DNA of 64,000 bases from JANMCE01 sp031360915 (GTDB lineage Bacteria; Actinomycetota; Acidimicrobiia; Acidimicrobiales; Ilumatobacteraceae), in NCBI GenBank assembly GCA_031360915.1, contig JANMCE010000123.1, positions 4,215 through 68,214 of the forward strand. Direction: 5' to 3'. Every line of letters begins with the position of its first letter. Position 1 is the stretch's first letter. A program made the translations under genes and the position numbers. Under the pieces are notes generated by a model. It did no database searches, was not told the origin of the DNA, and was given only the letters and a program-made list of their open reading frames with translations. Below, in pieces: positions 56,473 to 64,000 of this stretch.

Positions 56473-56589
56473 ATCTAGAGTATGCAGTTACCCTGCAGGT
56501 TCCGTCGTTCAAGGAGCTCAATTCGAGCACTCGACTTCCGGAATGCGGCGGATTCTCGTTCGGGCTGGGCGCCGCTCCGTCAACGTTTT

Positions 56590-57475
56590 CATCGTGGGGA
56601 GTCGTCGGCGGTTTCGATGGCGGTGTCGATTCCGGCGGCACCCATGGCGATGCCGAGGTGGGCTGCGAGCGCTGGGGCGTCGTTCACCCGTCGCCGATCA
56701 TGCCGACGGGGCCTTTGGCGGCGAGTTCGCTGACGATGCGGTATTTGTCGTCTGGTAGCAGGTCGCCGCGGGCGTCGCTAATCCCGACCTGGCGAGCAAC
56801 CGCTGTGGCGGTCAGCGTTTGTCACCAGTGAGCATCACGGCTTCGACTCCGAGCGCGTGAAGCTGCGCAACTGCGTCTGCGGATTCGGGCCGGATGGTGT
56901 CCGCAACCGCGAGAACAGCGATGGCCCGTTCGGCGGTCATCAAGACAACAACCGTTTTGGCGTCGCTTTCCCATCCTTGGAGGACGGCTTCGATGGCCCG
57001 GTCGCATACGCCGGTTGTTTCGGCGAGGCGGTAATTGCCGAGCAGATACGTCACAACGTTGATCGTGCCGGTGACGCCGTGGCCGGGGACTGCTTCGAAC
57101 CCGTCGACTTGGTCGATGGCTCCTTGGTAGGCGGTGACGATCGCATGGGCGACGGGATGTTCCGACAGAGTGTCGAGTGACGCTGCGATACGCAGCACCC
57201 TGTCGCGATCGAAGGTTGCGTCGATCACTTGGATATCGGTGAGCACCGGTTTGCCATGTGTGAGGGTGCCGGTCTTGTCGAGCGCGATGGTGACGAGCTT
57301 GCGAGCATTCTCGAGATGTAGGCCACCTTTGATGAGAATCCCGCGCCGGGCCGCCCCACCGAGCGCAGAAACCACCGTGACGGGTGTCGAGATCACCAAG
57401 GCGCATGGGCACGCCAACACCAACAGGACCAACGCCCGGTACAGCCATTCACGAAACGAACCGTGACCAGTGACC
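56590..57475 (-). pseudogene. Truncated P1B heavy-metal ATPase (CadA/CopA-like)
   Basis: The fragment begins GSFREWLYRALVLLVLACPC (CPC metal motif) and continues ALVISTPVTVVSALGGAARR, the phosphorylation motif ALDKTGTLTHGKPVLTD, TLSEHPVAHAI (HP motif) and MLTGDKR. Then the frame shifts (TATAVARQVGISDARGDLLP) and shifts again inside the GDG-NDAP hinge, where one missing base makes TGA. Both ends of the gene are gone: no TM1-5 or metal-binding domain, and the sequence stops shortly after TAIETADD. Clearly inactive. Confidence 0.8.
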
Positions 57476-57504
57476 TTGACACAACCGGGCTCGGGTTGGT
57501 TCGC

Positions 57505-59745
57505 TCAGTTGGTAGCCAGTACGGGTTCGCGCGAAACGCTCAAAGCCGCATGGGTTCGCCACGGTGCCAGGGTGCGAATACGTAAGTCGGCGAGGTGGCA
57601 GATGTAGTTCATCGCCTCCATGAATCCGGCCTTACTGACGCCGGCTTCCCGTTTCGCGAAGTCGTAGGCGACCTCCTCGACCGCTAGGTAGGGGTGGCTT
57701 ACGAGTAGTTCGACGAGAATCTTGAAGCCGAACGGGTTGAGCCGGGCGGTGTCCACAAGGTGCGGTGGCACCGTGAACAATCCTGACATCGGATCAGAGA
57801 CCCGCGTCAACTGGGTGGGAAAGATTGTGCGCGCCAGGCCGCACGCCGACCTCGACCCGAGACGACGAAGTCGGTTGAGGCCCTCGGCCGCGCCGTCGGG
57901 CGTACGGGTGCCGACGACAAACGCGTCGGGGTAATTCCGTGCGGTGGCCAGTAGCGCCGGAATGGCCTCCGGGGGGTGTTGCAGGTCTGCGTCCATCACT
58001 ACGACCGTTCGCCCGTGAGCGGAACGGATACCTTCGACGACGGCGCCGCCGAGGCCACCGTGGCGATGGCCGACCGGTCGGTGCATAAGCCGAACGGGTA
58101 TGGCCGTCTCTGTCGCCATCATTTGAACGACGGCGGGGGTGGCGTCGTCGCTGTCATCAACAAAGAGAACCTCGCTAGTCACTCCGGCGAGCACGGGAAG
58201 TAGTCGGTTAAGAAGCGGACGTACGCATTCGGCCTCGTTACGCGTCGGGACAACGATCGTGACGTCAATCGGTGGAACTGCAGCCTGGACCGGGTTGGGG
58301 AGGTGTCGTCGGACACGGAACGTCAGCGGCAGCAGAGCGCAGCCGACGAGGACGAGCCCGATCGGTGACCCGAGGCGGATTAGCACTACGCCCAGGTCGG
58401 GGCCGGCCGGTAAGACAGTGAAAAGCGCTATAACGGTGAATAGCGTGTGGCTATATCCGGCTCGACCAGCGGACGTGACCGCCCCGATCACGAGCCCCGA
58501 TGTCAGGTACCACGGCTGCACTGCTGGACCGAACAGAGCCAAAGTGAGCATCGCGGTCGTCAATGCGGCGAGGCCACGAGTTCGGCTCTGGGTGAGAAGC
58601 CAGCAGATCGAAACGGCCGCACCGGCTACACCTATCAGTCGCAGCACTCCGGCAATACCGGTCACGGTCGAATCGACGCCGACAATCGAGGAGATCCAAT
58701 GCATCGGAACGGCCAGAATCGTGGCGGGCGAAAGGTAACTCAGCACGCTCGGACTGCCCACCATGTTCCTCGCCCACGCCCACCCATAGCCGGTCGCCAT
58801 GCCGAGCAGATGCAGAGTCCCCAAACCAACCACTGCGGCCAACGACACATCGGTCTTTCGTCGCTGCACGCCACGCGGACCCACGATCCCGAGATATCCG
58901 ACGGCGACGAGCGCAGGAGCTTTCACGGCCGCAGCCAACCCGCACAACACCAGTGCCGCGAGCCAGCGTCGCCGCCCGGAGCCTTCAGCGACAGCGATGC
59001 CGCCGACGAGAAGTGCGACCATGAACGCGTCGTTGTGGGCTCCCGACACGAAATGGAGGAGAATCAACGGATTCGCAAGCGCCAGGACCAGAACCTCGGC
59101 CGGCGATCGTCCCCTCCCGCGAGCGATCGCTACCAGTCCGATGCCGGTAGCAGCAACGCTGAGCATGGCGAGTAGCCGGAACGCAAGCGTTTTTGTCACG
59201 AGCTTGTTGCCAGAGTGGGCAACGGCAACCTTCGCGACGATCGTGAACAGCGGACCGTAGGGCGTCGCGCCCTTGTTCCAAATCGGGTCCACTGCAACGC
59301 CCGCCACGCCTCCCGGAGGGTCAATCGACGACACGTACGGGTTCACGTTCGTGTTCGCCACTTCACCGAGCGCGACGTAGCTATACACATCGCGACTGGC
59401 CAAAGGCGGCCCGATAACGAAGGGTAACGACCACAGCGCGCACACGATTACTGCGCCACGCAACGGAAACGAGCTGCTCCGAGCACGAACTCGCAGGCGC
59501 AGCCAGGCGCGACAAAGTACGGCCAGTCCGGCGAAGAACAACGCGACCGCCGCGATGGCATTCCATCGGGGATGGAGCGGAAGAAACGGTGCTGACCATG
59601 GCAGCGAACTGCCCTTCGTCGGCTTGTTACCAGCACCGGCCAGGCTGCCGCCGATCACTGCTGCGACCGAACCAACGAAACCCACTATCAGTATTCGCCA
59701 CGGCAACGCGCGGGATGGAGCTTCGGTCGATTCAGGCAGGAGCAT
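57505..59745 (-). CDS. MptB-like alpha-(1,6)-mannosyltransferase fused to a GT2 polyprenol-phosphate-mannose synthase-like domain
   Basis: Start set at ATG 59745; the upstream open frame to 60084 is transposase fossil. Residues 1-470 are a 12-13 helix GT-C enzyme with PPLASRDVYSYVALGEVANT, NVNPYVSSIDPPG and KGATPYGPLFTIVAKVAVAH, the MptB/MptA pattern (polyprenol-phosphomannose dependent). Residues about 490-740 form a GT2 catalytic domain (VTIVVPTRNEAECVRPLLNR, EVLFVDDSDD, VVMDADLQHPPEAIP) like DPM1/Ppm1, which makes polyprenol-phosphate-mannose. The fusion would couple donor synthesis with donor use in lipoglycan assembly. No final GT2 membrane anchor follows. Inferred from motifs; acceptor unknown. 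Confidence 0.85.
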   Translation of the reverse strand: MLLPESTEAPSRALPWRILIVGFVGSVAAVIGGSLAGAGNKPTKGSSLPWSAPFLPLHPRWNAIAAVALFFAGLAVLCRAWLRLRVRARSSSFPLRGAVIVCALWSLPFVIGPPLASRDVYSYVALGEVANTNVNPYVSSIDPPGGVAGVAVDPIWNKGATPYGPLFTIVAKVAVAHSGNKLVTKTLAFRLLAMLSVAATGIGLVAIARGRGRSPAEVLVLALANPLILLHFVSGAHNDAFMVALLVGGIAVAEGSGRRRWLAALVLCGLAAAVKAPALVAVGYLGIVGPRGVQRRKTDVSLAAVVGLGTLHLLGMATGYGWAWARNMVGSPSVLSYLSPATILAVPMHWISSIVGVDSTVTGIAGVLRLIGVAGAAVSICWLLTQSRTRGLAALTTAMLTLALFGPAVQPWYLTSGLVIGAVTSAGRAGYSHTLFTVIALFTVLPAGPDLGVVLIRLGSPIGLVLVGCALLPLTFRVRRHLPNPVQAAVPPIDVTIVVPTRNEAECVRPLLNRLLPVLAGVTSEVLFVDDSDDATPAVVQMMATETAIPVRLMHRPVGHRHGGLGGAVVEGIRSAHGRTVVVMDADLQHPPEAIPALLATARNYPDAFVVGTRTPDGAAEGLNRLRRLGSRSACGLARTIFPTQLTRVSDPMSGLFTVPPHLVDTARLNPFGFKILVELLVSHPYLAVEEVAYDFAKREAGVSKAGFMEAMNYICHLADLRIRTLAPWRTHAALSVSREPVLATN

Positions 59746-59849
59746 CGGTACAGTATCCCTAGCCAACCCTGAAGCGAACCTAAAGAGGATAGTGGTCTCG
59801 CCTCTGACCGACCATGGCTGAAGTCTCGTACCAGACGTTGAGTCCAACA

Positions 59850-60290
59850 GGTGGCGGCGACGATGGCGATGAGGAGTCCGAGGCTGGCGAACCAGGTGGC
59901 GAGTTCTCGGGTGCGTGTGTCGTGACCGACAGCAACATCGTGGCGCGCATTTCCATGCACGGGTCCGGTTCACCCGCCAGCAACAGACCCAGGCCGCGAT
60001 CACTTCGGGTGGGAACTTCGACGGCCGGACAACGCGAAGGGCCACAACCCTGATGCCATCCGGTGAGCTCGACGAGCTGATCAAGGATCCGGATCTTGCG
60101 GTTCCTGATCCCCGCCGATTATCCGGTGGCTAACTTCGTCTGACTGCCTGACGCTGCCCCATCGAAAGCTCCGTCATCGCCCCGCCTGCAACCGGCGCTG
60201 ACGCTCATCCAACACCAACGACATCGACCCAAAGAACAGCCCCAACGCCTCCCGATCAACCTCCACACCCAAACACTACACCGCGCGTCT
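59850..60290 (-). mobile_element. Transposase fossil (fragments of two types)
   Basis: The minus strand holds EVDREALGLFFGSMSLVLDE then RQRRLQAG (N-terminus resembling ISAzo13-type transposases), MTELSMGQRQAVTK, RILDQLVELTGWH and VVRPSKFPPEVIAAWVCCWR, the last two typical of integrase-core transposase N-termini. They are in different frames and followed by unrelated sequence. No intact DDE domain or terminal inverted repeats were seen. Assigned by motif memory. Confidence 0.5.
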
Positions 60291-60380
60291 AATCACGCGG
60301 GGGACCCTTAGCCAAGCTGAAGACCGCGAGTAGGGAAACGAGCCTCACCGGCATCTGAGGGGAAGCGTCATCGGTTGTTG

Positions 60381-62735
60381 TCAACGAATAGTGGTCGATG
60401 TCGTGGTCGATGTGTCGAGAATTTCAGAAGGGGGCGTCTTGGCAATCGCTACCGAGGGCCCGGCGAGTGAGAGGGCTTCCTGCTCGGTGATCGTTGGTAG
60501 TCGCCGGAGGTCTGCGATGTCCTGTAACTCGGCTGGCGACAGTGTGCCGCTTTGACGTTCCTGCGCGAGGTCTACATCGATGGTTGCTGTCACGCCGGCG
60601 AGTACTGCTGTGGCGGCGTTGAATTTTGTGGCGGTGCGATAAAGGTCGCCGACTTCGGTGAAGTCGGTGGCGACCAGGTTCGGGAGTCGGTGGCGTTCGG
60701 TAGCGCATTGTTGGATACGCCGGGTAAGTTCAGCGGCAGAGTTCGTCTCCTTCGCTTTCGCCGGACTGGGAACCCCGGTGGTTCGCAGCCAGTGGTTGAG
60801 GAGAAACAATGGCTTCCCGGTGCCACCTCTGTTCGGCGTGCACGAAAACTCGGCGATCGTCTTGAACGTATACGGGGTCTCTTCGAGCAGCGAGTAGGCC
60901 GGGATGAGCCACGGGTATTCGCCGCCGTGTTTCTCGGACAACACAATGAGTCGCCGATTGTTTTCGGTGCCGTTGTTGCGTTCAGGATCGATGAAATCGG
61001 CCAGATAGGGCAGATCTGTGGCTTTCGGGTCGGGGATCCAGACCCGGTCGATGAGCTGCGTCTGCTGGAGAAGCAGTTTGATGTCAGCCGGCGTGACGTA
61101 ATCCTCCAGGTCAAGGATGACGACCTCGTTGCGGTTCTTGACCAGGAAGTCTCGGATCGCAGCGAGCTCGATTGCTGCTTTGCTCGCACCGAGTTCGCAG
61201 TAGTCGTGACAGAGATATACATCCGTCTTCTTTCCCGACGTGTCAACTGAACCGGTCAACGCACCGAACCGGTCCAGTGCGGCGACAGCATCGGCACCTT
61301 GCTCGGCGAGGATCTGTGCACGAGGTGCGCCACCGGCCAGGTTGGTGCGAATGAGGCCGTGATCGTCGTAGCCGTAGTAGAGGTCGAGCATCAGCAGTCG
61401 CGCTCCGGCGTTCAACTGCTCCGAGATCGGGATCGTGTGTTCGGCACTCAGAAAATTCGCCGCGCTAGAAGACATGGAGTTGTGACTGCCGGGAAACATC
61501 ATCTGATTCAGCCGGAGATAGCACAATTCGATGTATCCGTTGCAGCCCCCGACCTTGGCGCTCACCTTGGTTGGCCGACCCGCCGAGGCAACGACGGCCA
61601 AGGCCCCGGACCCGGTCGCGACCGCGCTGACTGCCATCGTGGCAGCGACAGCAACAAAGGTGCGGGGCCGCAACCGGGCGGTCTGATATTCCGCCGGGGA
61701 CAACATGTTGCTTGTCCGCAGCGCAAGCAACACCCCCACATGCAACGACACCAACGCACTCGCGGCAACTGCGACAGCGAGAACGCCTCGGGGCTTGGTG
61801 AGCAGCAGGAACGAAGCGAGCACAAGCACAGCAGATGTCGCGAGCCGCCATCGGCGCAGTGCGGTGCGTTGCCGCACAAATTGGACAGTGCGATGCCAGC
61901 GGTCCCGCAGATCGGCCCCATCACGACCCGGTGCAGTAGCGACCACCAGCCCAACCGCGATCATGCCCAAGCCAGCGCCCTGCAATCGTCCGAGGAACCG
62001 CTCGACAAGCGCAACGATCGCGTCGGCCCGGGCGCTTTCGACCCCATCGGTAAGCCATGCGTAGGTAGGGCCAGCAAGACTCATCCCGGCCAGAAGCGCG
62101 CCCCCGACCGCAAGCGACGCACCGGCCGAGTGCAACGCCCTCGTCCTGTTCTTGGCTCGGGCGACCGCCATCACCATCATCGCCGCTCCGACGACCAGAA
62201 CGGGCCCGAACAGCCAGCGGATCCAACGCGCCGATGACACGACGTTCTGCAACACCGCCGACTGGGCGACCCGAGTGGAAGCTTGCAGCACATTGGGGGG
62301 CAGCTTGGCCGCAAGATCCGGATTGATGGACTCCAATGCGATACGCACCGCCGCACTCGCCTGCAACGCGTCGATCTCGGCGAACGCCGCACCGTTGGAT
62401 CGGAACGCCTGGCGATGAGCCCGTTGCGCGCCAGACCGCACCGCCGCCTCAACCGGCGCCGTGTCCAACGCAGCAGACACTGCGCTGCGCACAATCGGGC
62501 GAGCAGCAGCGACGATGCTCGTATCTCGGGCGAGACGCAACGTGATGAGGTCTGCAACATAGTCACGAACCGGCTGATCATGCAGCGACTTCGCCATCAC
62601 GTCAGCAAACCCGTCAGCGTTCAAAACCCTCGTTGTCATCCACCAACCGGTGGCCCCGACGACCAGGAGACACGCGGCCACCACATTCAAGAGGCGGATC
62701 CGGGCGGGACCGAATGAACGAGCCGGGGTCTTCAT
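60381..62735 (-). CDS. Membrane protein with extracytoplasmic PLC-like (PI-PLC X) phosphodiesterase domain
   Basis: A 784-aa protein. TM1 (VVAACLLVVGATGWWMTTRV) is followed by an extracytoplasmic helical region and four or five further helices (about 170-390). Residues about 400-750 are a TIM-barrel phosphodiesterase of the PI-PLC-X superfamily: NQMMFPGSHNSMSS (His about 414), IPISEQLNAGARLLMLDLYY, DVYLCHDYCELGASKAAIEL, FLVKNRNEVVILDLEDYVTP. The second catalytic His appears in CHDYC. C-terminal tail TSTTTSTTIR is Ser/Thr-rich. Substrate unknown (phospholipid or phosphoinositide); the adjacent mannosyltransferase suggests envelope glycolipid metabolism, but that is inference. Confidence 0.85.
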   Translation of the reverse strand: MKTPARSFGPARIRLLNVVAACLLVVGATGWWMTTRVLNADGFADVMAKSLHDQPVRDYVADLITLRLARDTSIVAAARPIVRSAVSAALDTAPVEAAVRSGAQRAHRQAFRSNGAAFAEIDALQASAAVRIALESINPDLAAKLPPNVLQASTRVAQSAVLQNVVSSARWIRWLFGPVLVVGAAMMVMAVARAKNRTRALHSAGASLAVGGALLAGMSLAGPTYAWLTDGVESARADAIVALVERFLGRLQGAGLGMIAVGLVVATAPGRDGADLRDRWHRTVQFVRQRTALRRWRLATSAVLVLASFLLLTKPRGVLAVAVAASALVSLHVGVLLALRTSNMLSPAEYQTARLRPRTFVAVAATMAVSAVATGSGALAVVASAGRPTKVSAKVGGCNGYIELCYLRLNQMMFPGSHNSMSSSAANFLSAEHTIPISEQLNAGARLLMLDLYYGYDDHGLIRTNLAGGAPRAQILAEQGADAVAALDRFGALTGSVDTSGKKTDVYLCHDYCELGASKAAIELAAIRDFLVKNRNEVVILDLEDYVTPADIKLLLQQTQLIDRVWIPDPKATDLPYLADFIDPERNNGTENNRRLIVLSEKHGGEYPWLIPAYSLLEETPYTFKTIAEFSCTPNRGGTGKPLFLLNHWLRTTGVPSPAKAKETNSAAELTRRIQQCATERHRLPNLVATDFTEVGDLYRTATKFNAATAVLAGVTATIDVDLAQERQSGTLSPAELQDIADLRRLPTITEQEALSLAGPSVAIAKTPPSEILDTSTTTSTTIR

Positions 62736-62883
62736 CTTACGAACATTCAGCTATTTTCGGATGTGTCATAAGCCTCGGGCCTCGTGAACTTTGTGGGCCG
62801 AACCAAACGTGCGGTTGCCGGCCAAGGTGTTACGACCATATATCGCCGCCCCGCTGTCGAAAGGGTCCGCGACGCGACAAAAC

Positions 62884-62923
62884 GATCGGTGTGCAGCAGC
62901 ACTATCGCTGCTGCACACCGATC
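62884..62923 (-). terminator. Perfect 17-bp hairpin terminator after the PepSY gene
   Basis: GATCGGTGTGCAGCAGC and its exact reverse complement flank a 6-nt loop, 21 nt after the PepSY gene stop; on the minus strand the stem is followed by GTTTTG. This is a convincing intrinsic terminator for that gene. Confidence 0.85.
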
Positions 62924-62943
62924 TCTTGTGCGCGTCGGGCGTG

Positions 62944-63555
62944 CTAGTCGTTGCCACTGTCCTGCGAGAGGATCTTGCCGTTCCCGGCATCAACCTTGAC
63001 ATCAACGGATCCCGTAGCAGTTTTGATCGTTACGGCGAACACGACGTTGCCGTTCTCATCCTCGAGCACGGCGGGCGATGCAGTGCCAGCCACTGCGGCG
63101 TTCGCGGCCTTCACCGCGTCAGCCGCGGTGATCTTGGCGAGGGGAGCGAGCGATGCCGCCTGATCGGTCTCTGTGGCGCCCTTCACCTCGGCTGGCGCCG
63201 CTACCGAACCAGCAGCCTTCGGCTCGTTGGCATCAGCACCTGCGGGATCAGCGGCCTCGGGGGCACCAGCGACCTCGGTACCATCAGCGACCTCCGGGGC
63301 ACCAGCAACTTCGGTAGCGTCAGCAGCCTCGGGGGCACCAGCGACCTCGGCGGCGTCCACGGTTTCGTTTTGGCCGTTGGCGTCATTGGCGTTGGCTGCC
63401 TCGGTGCTGGCCGTGGTCGAAGCCCCTACGGTGACCGATGGGGTAGACGGCGACGGGGTTGTAACGGCGCCAGCGATGCCTGCAGCGCCAGCCGTAATGC
63501 CAACGCCAGCGAGGATGGACAGGAGCAATTTCTTGGATTTGGGGGTGTGTTTCAT
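62944..63555 (-). CDS. Secreted PepSY-domain protein with Ala/Glu/Pro repeat linker
   Basis: Start at ATG 63555 with AAGG upstream and signal peptide KHTPKSKKLLLSILAGVGIT plus AGAAGIAGAV. A linker of degenerate EVAGAPEAADAT units (residues about 65-105) precedes a PepSY domain (ITAADAVKAANAAVAGTASP, VFAVTIKTATGSVDVKVDAG, NGKILSQD) at about 130-203. 203 aa in total. PepSY proteins inhibit or bind extracellular proteases, or bind other partners; here the role is not known. The gene stands alone between a terminator and unannotated DNA. Confidence 0.88.
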   Translation of the reverse strand: MKHTPKSKKLLLSILAGVGITAGAAGIAGAVTTPSPSTPSVTVGASTTASTEAANANDANGQNETVDAAEVAGAPEAADATEVAGAPEVADGTEVAGAPEAADPAGADANEPKAAGSVAAPAEVKGATETDQAASLAPLAKITAADAVKAANAAVAGTASPAVLEDENGNVVFAVTIKTATGSVDVKVDAGNGKILSQDSGND

Positions 63556-63892
63556 GAACCTTGCCTTTTGTGTTATCACCCAGAGAATCCGAGCGATGGC
63601 ACCATGATGCGGGCATAGGCCTTTGGCGAGCCTGAAGTACCTGAGGCGCTCTTCAGGATCCCTCCCTTGGGCCAAGAAAGCGGCGACCGTCAGGGGTACC
63701 TCGACCAGGGATCAACGGTAATTGCCTGTGTGACCGAGTGAATAGGTTCCAGGCTAGGAAAACACCGCTAGGCCGTGCGGCGCGTTGACCGTGGCTATCT
63801 TCGCTTTCATATTCCCTGTCGCAGTGTCGACGACTACCCGAAATGTCAAAGGTGTCGGCATGCACTGAGGACGCCAGTATCGACCAGTAACC
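63556..63892. other. Intergenic, no gene seen
   Basis: Upstream of the PepSY gene. It should contain the PepSY promoter; the only long frame (63653-63865 minus) has no recognisable features. Confidence 0.4.
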
Positions 63893-64000
63893 TCACGAGG
63901 CAATAGCAGCGGCGAAGGCGTCGGCCTCTTCGTCAGTCAGATCCTCGATGAGGAGCTGGTCAAGAGAAGTAAGGACCGGCGCAGCATCAAGCTCCTCGGG
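63893..64000 (-). CDS. 3' end of a gene running off the window
   Basis: The minus strand reads PEELDAAPVLTSLDQLLIED then LTDEEADAFAAAIAS before a TGA at 63893. The acidic C-terminal helix and G/C-rich third positions look coding; 35 codons are visible. No family can be assigned from this tail. Confidence 0.45.
   Translation of the reverse strand, partial: PEELDAAPVLTSLDQLLIEDLTDEEADAFAAAIAS

Noticed and set aside
59746..60084. 113-residue extension of the mannosyltransferase
   Set aside because: It translates transposase-derived sequence rather than mannosyltransferase N-terminus.

Overview
The window is high-GC DNA with GTG/TTG starts, strong GGAGG-type ribosome binding sites, many ATGA/TGATG stop-start overlaps and actinobacterial gene families (MptB-like mannosyltransferase, PucR-type regulator, DosR-type promoter palindromes, a remnant of the 'VPPDAAAVVLNLTATG' secreted repeat common in Acidimicrobiia). 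I infer a chromosomal segment of an actinobacterium, possibly Acidimicrobiia; the sequence alone does not prove the lineage.

Region 1 (1-6.5 kb): two decayed gene ends (a secreted-repeat remnant and an aminoglycoside-phosphotransferase remnant), then a module of an S8 subtilase with no signal peptide, a divergent TPR-CHAT (caspase-like) protein, a 162-aa regulatory-like protein and an ECF sigma factor. Region 2 (6.5-28.2 kb): a giant minus-strand operon of six genes joined by overlaps or a 3-nt gap (219, 3320, 692, 344, 1302 and 1150 aa), followed by a 142-aa gene. None has a visible signal peptide. The 3320-aa protein has a DUF6603-like core and an embedded lipase-like fold lacking its nucleophile; the 1150-aa protein is a beta-propeller. 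With the neighbouring proteases and sigma factor this is the best candidate for an undescribed system.

Region 3 (28.7-32.8 kb): a sulfane-sulfur detoxification locus. An ArsR-rhodanese repressor (with a frameshifted DsrE gene behind it) diverges from an MBL-rhodanese, an MFS transporter and a rhodanese; the shared promoter has two identical TCAA-N8-TTGA palindromes 42 bp apart. Region 4 (32.8-35.2 kb): MerR regulator and divergent APH-type kinase, flanked by remnants of a methyltransferase and a winged-helix regulator.

Region 5 (35.2-54.9 kb): a stress/dormancy island with universal stress proteins, a P2-type cation ATPase, an M50-CBS protease, an MBL RNase-like protein, PAS, TerC, HtpX, PGPGW proteins, NhaA, DUF389 and a baeRF-like protein. 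Several genes carry an upstream palindrome resembling the mycobacterial DosR/DevR box (GGGACNTTCGGCCCTA). The island is rich in broken and duplicated genes: KhtT/KefB antiporter, a USP, a PEP synthase-USP chimera, CorA, and paralogous USP and PGPGW genes with in-frame deletions. A TTCAC microsatellite lies between TerC and the PAS gene.

Region 6 (55.2-64 kb): PucR-type regulator, a P1B-ATPase remnant, an MptB-like mannosyltransferase fused to a GT2 dolichol-phosphate-mannose-synthase-like domain, a transposase fossil, a membrane-anchored PLC-like phosphodiesterase, a secreted PepSY protein with a strong hairpin terminator, and the 3' end of a further gene.
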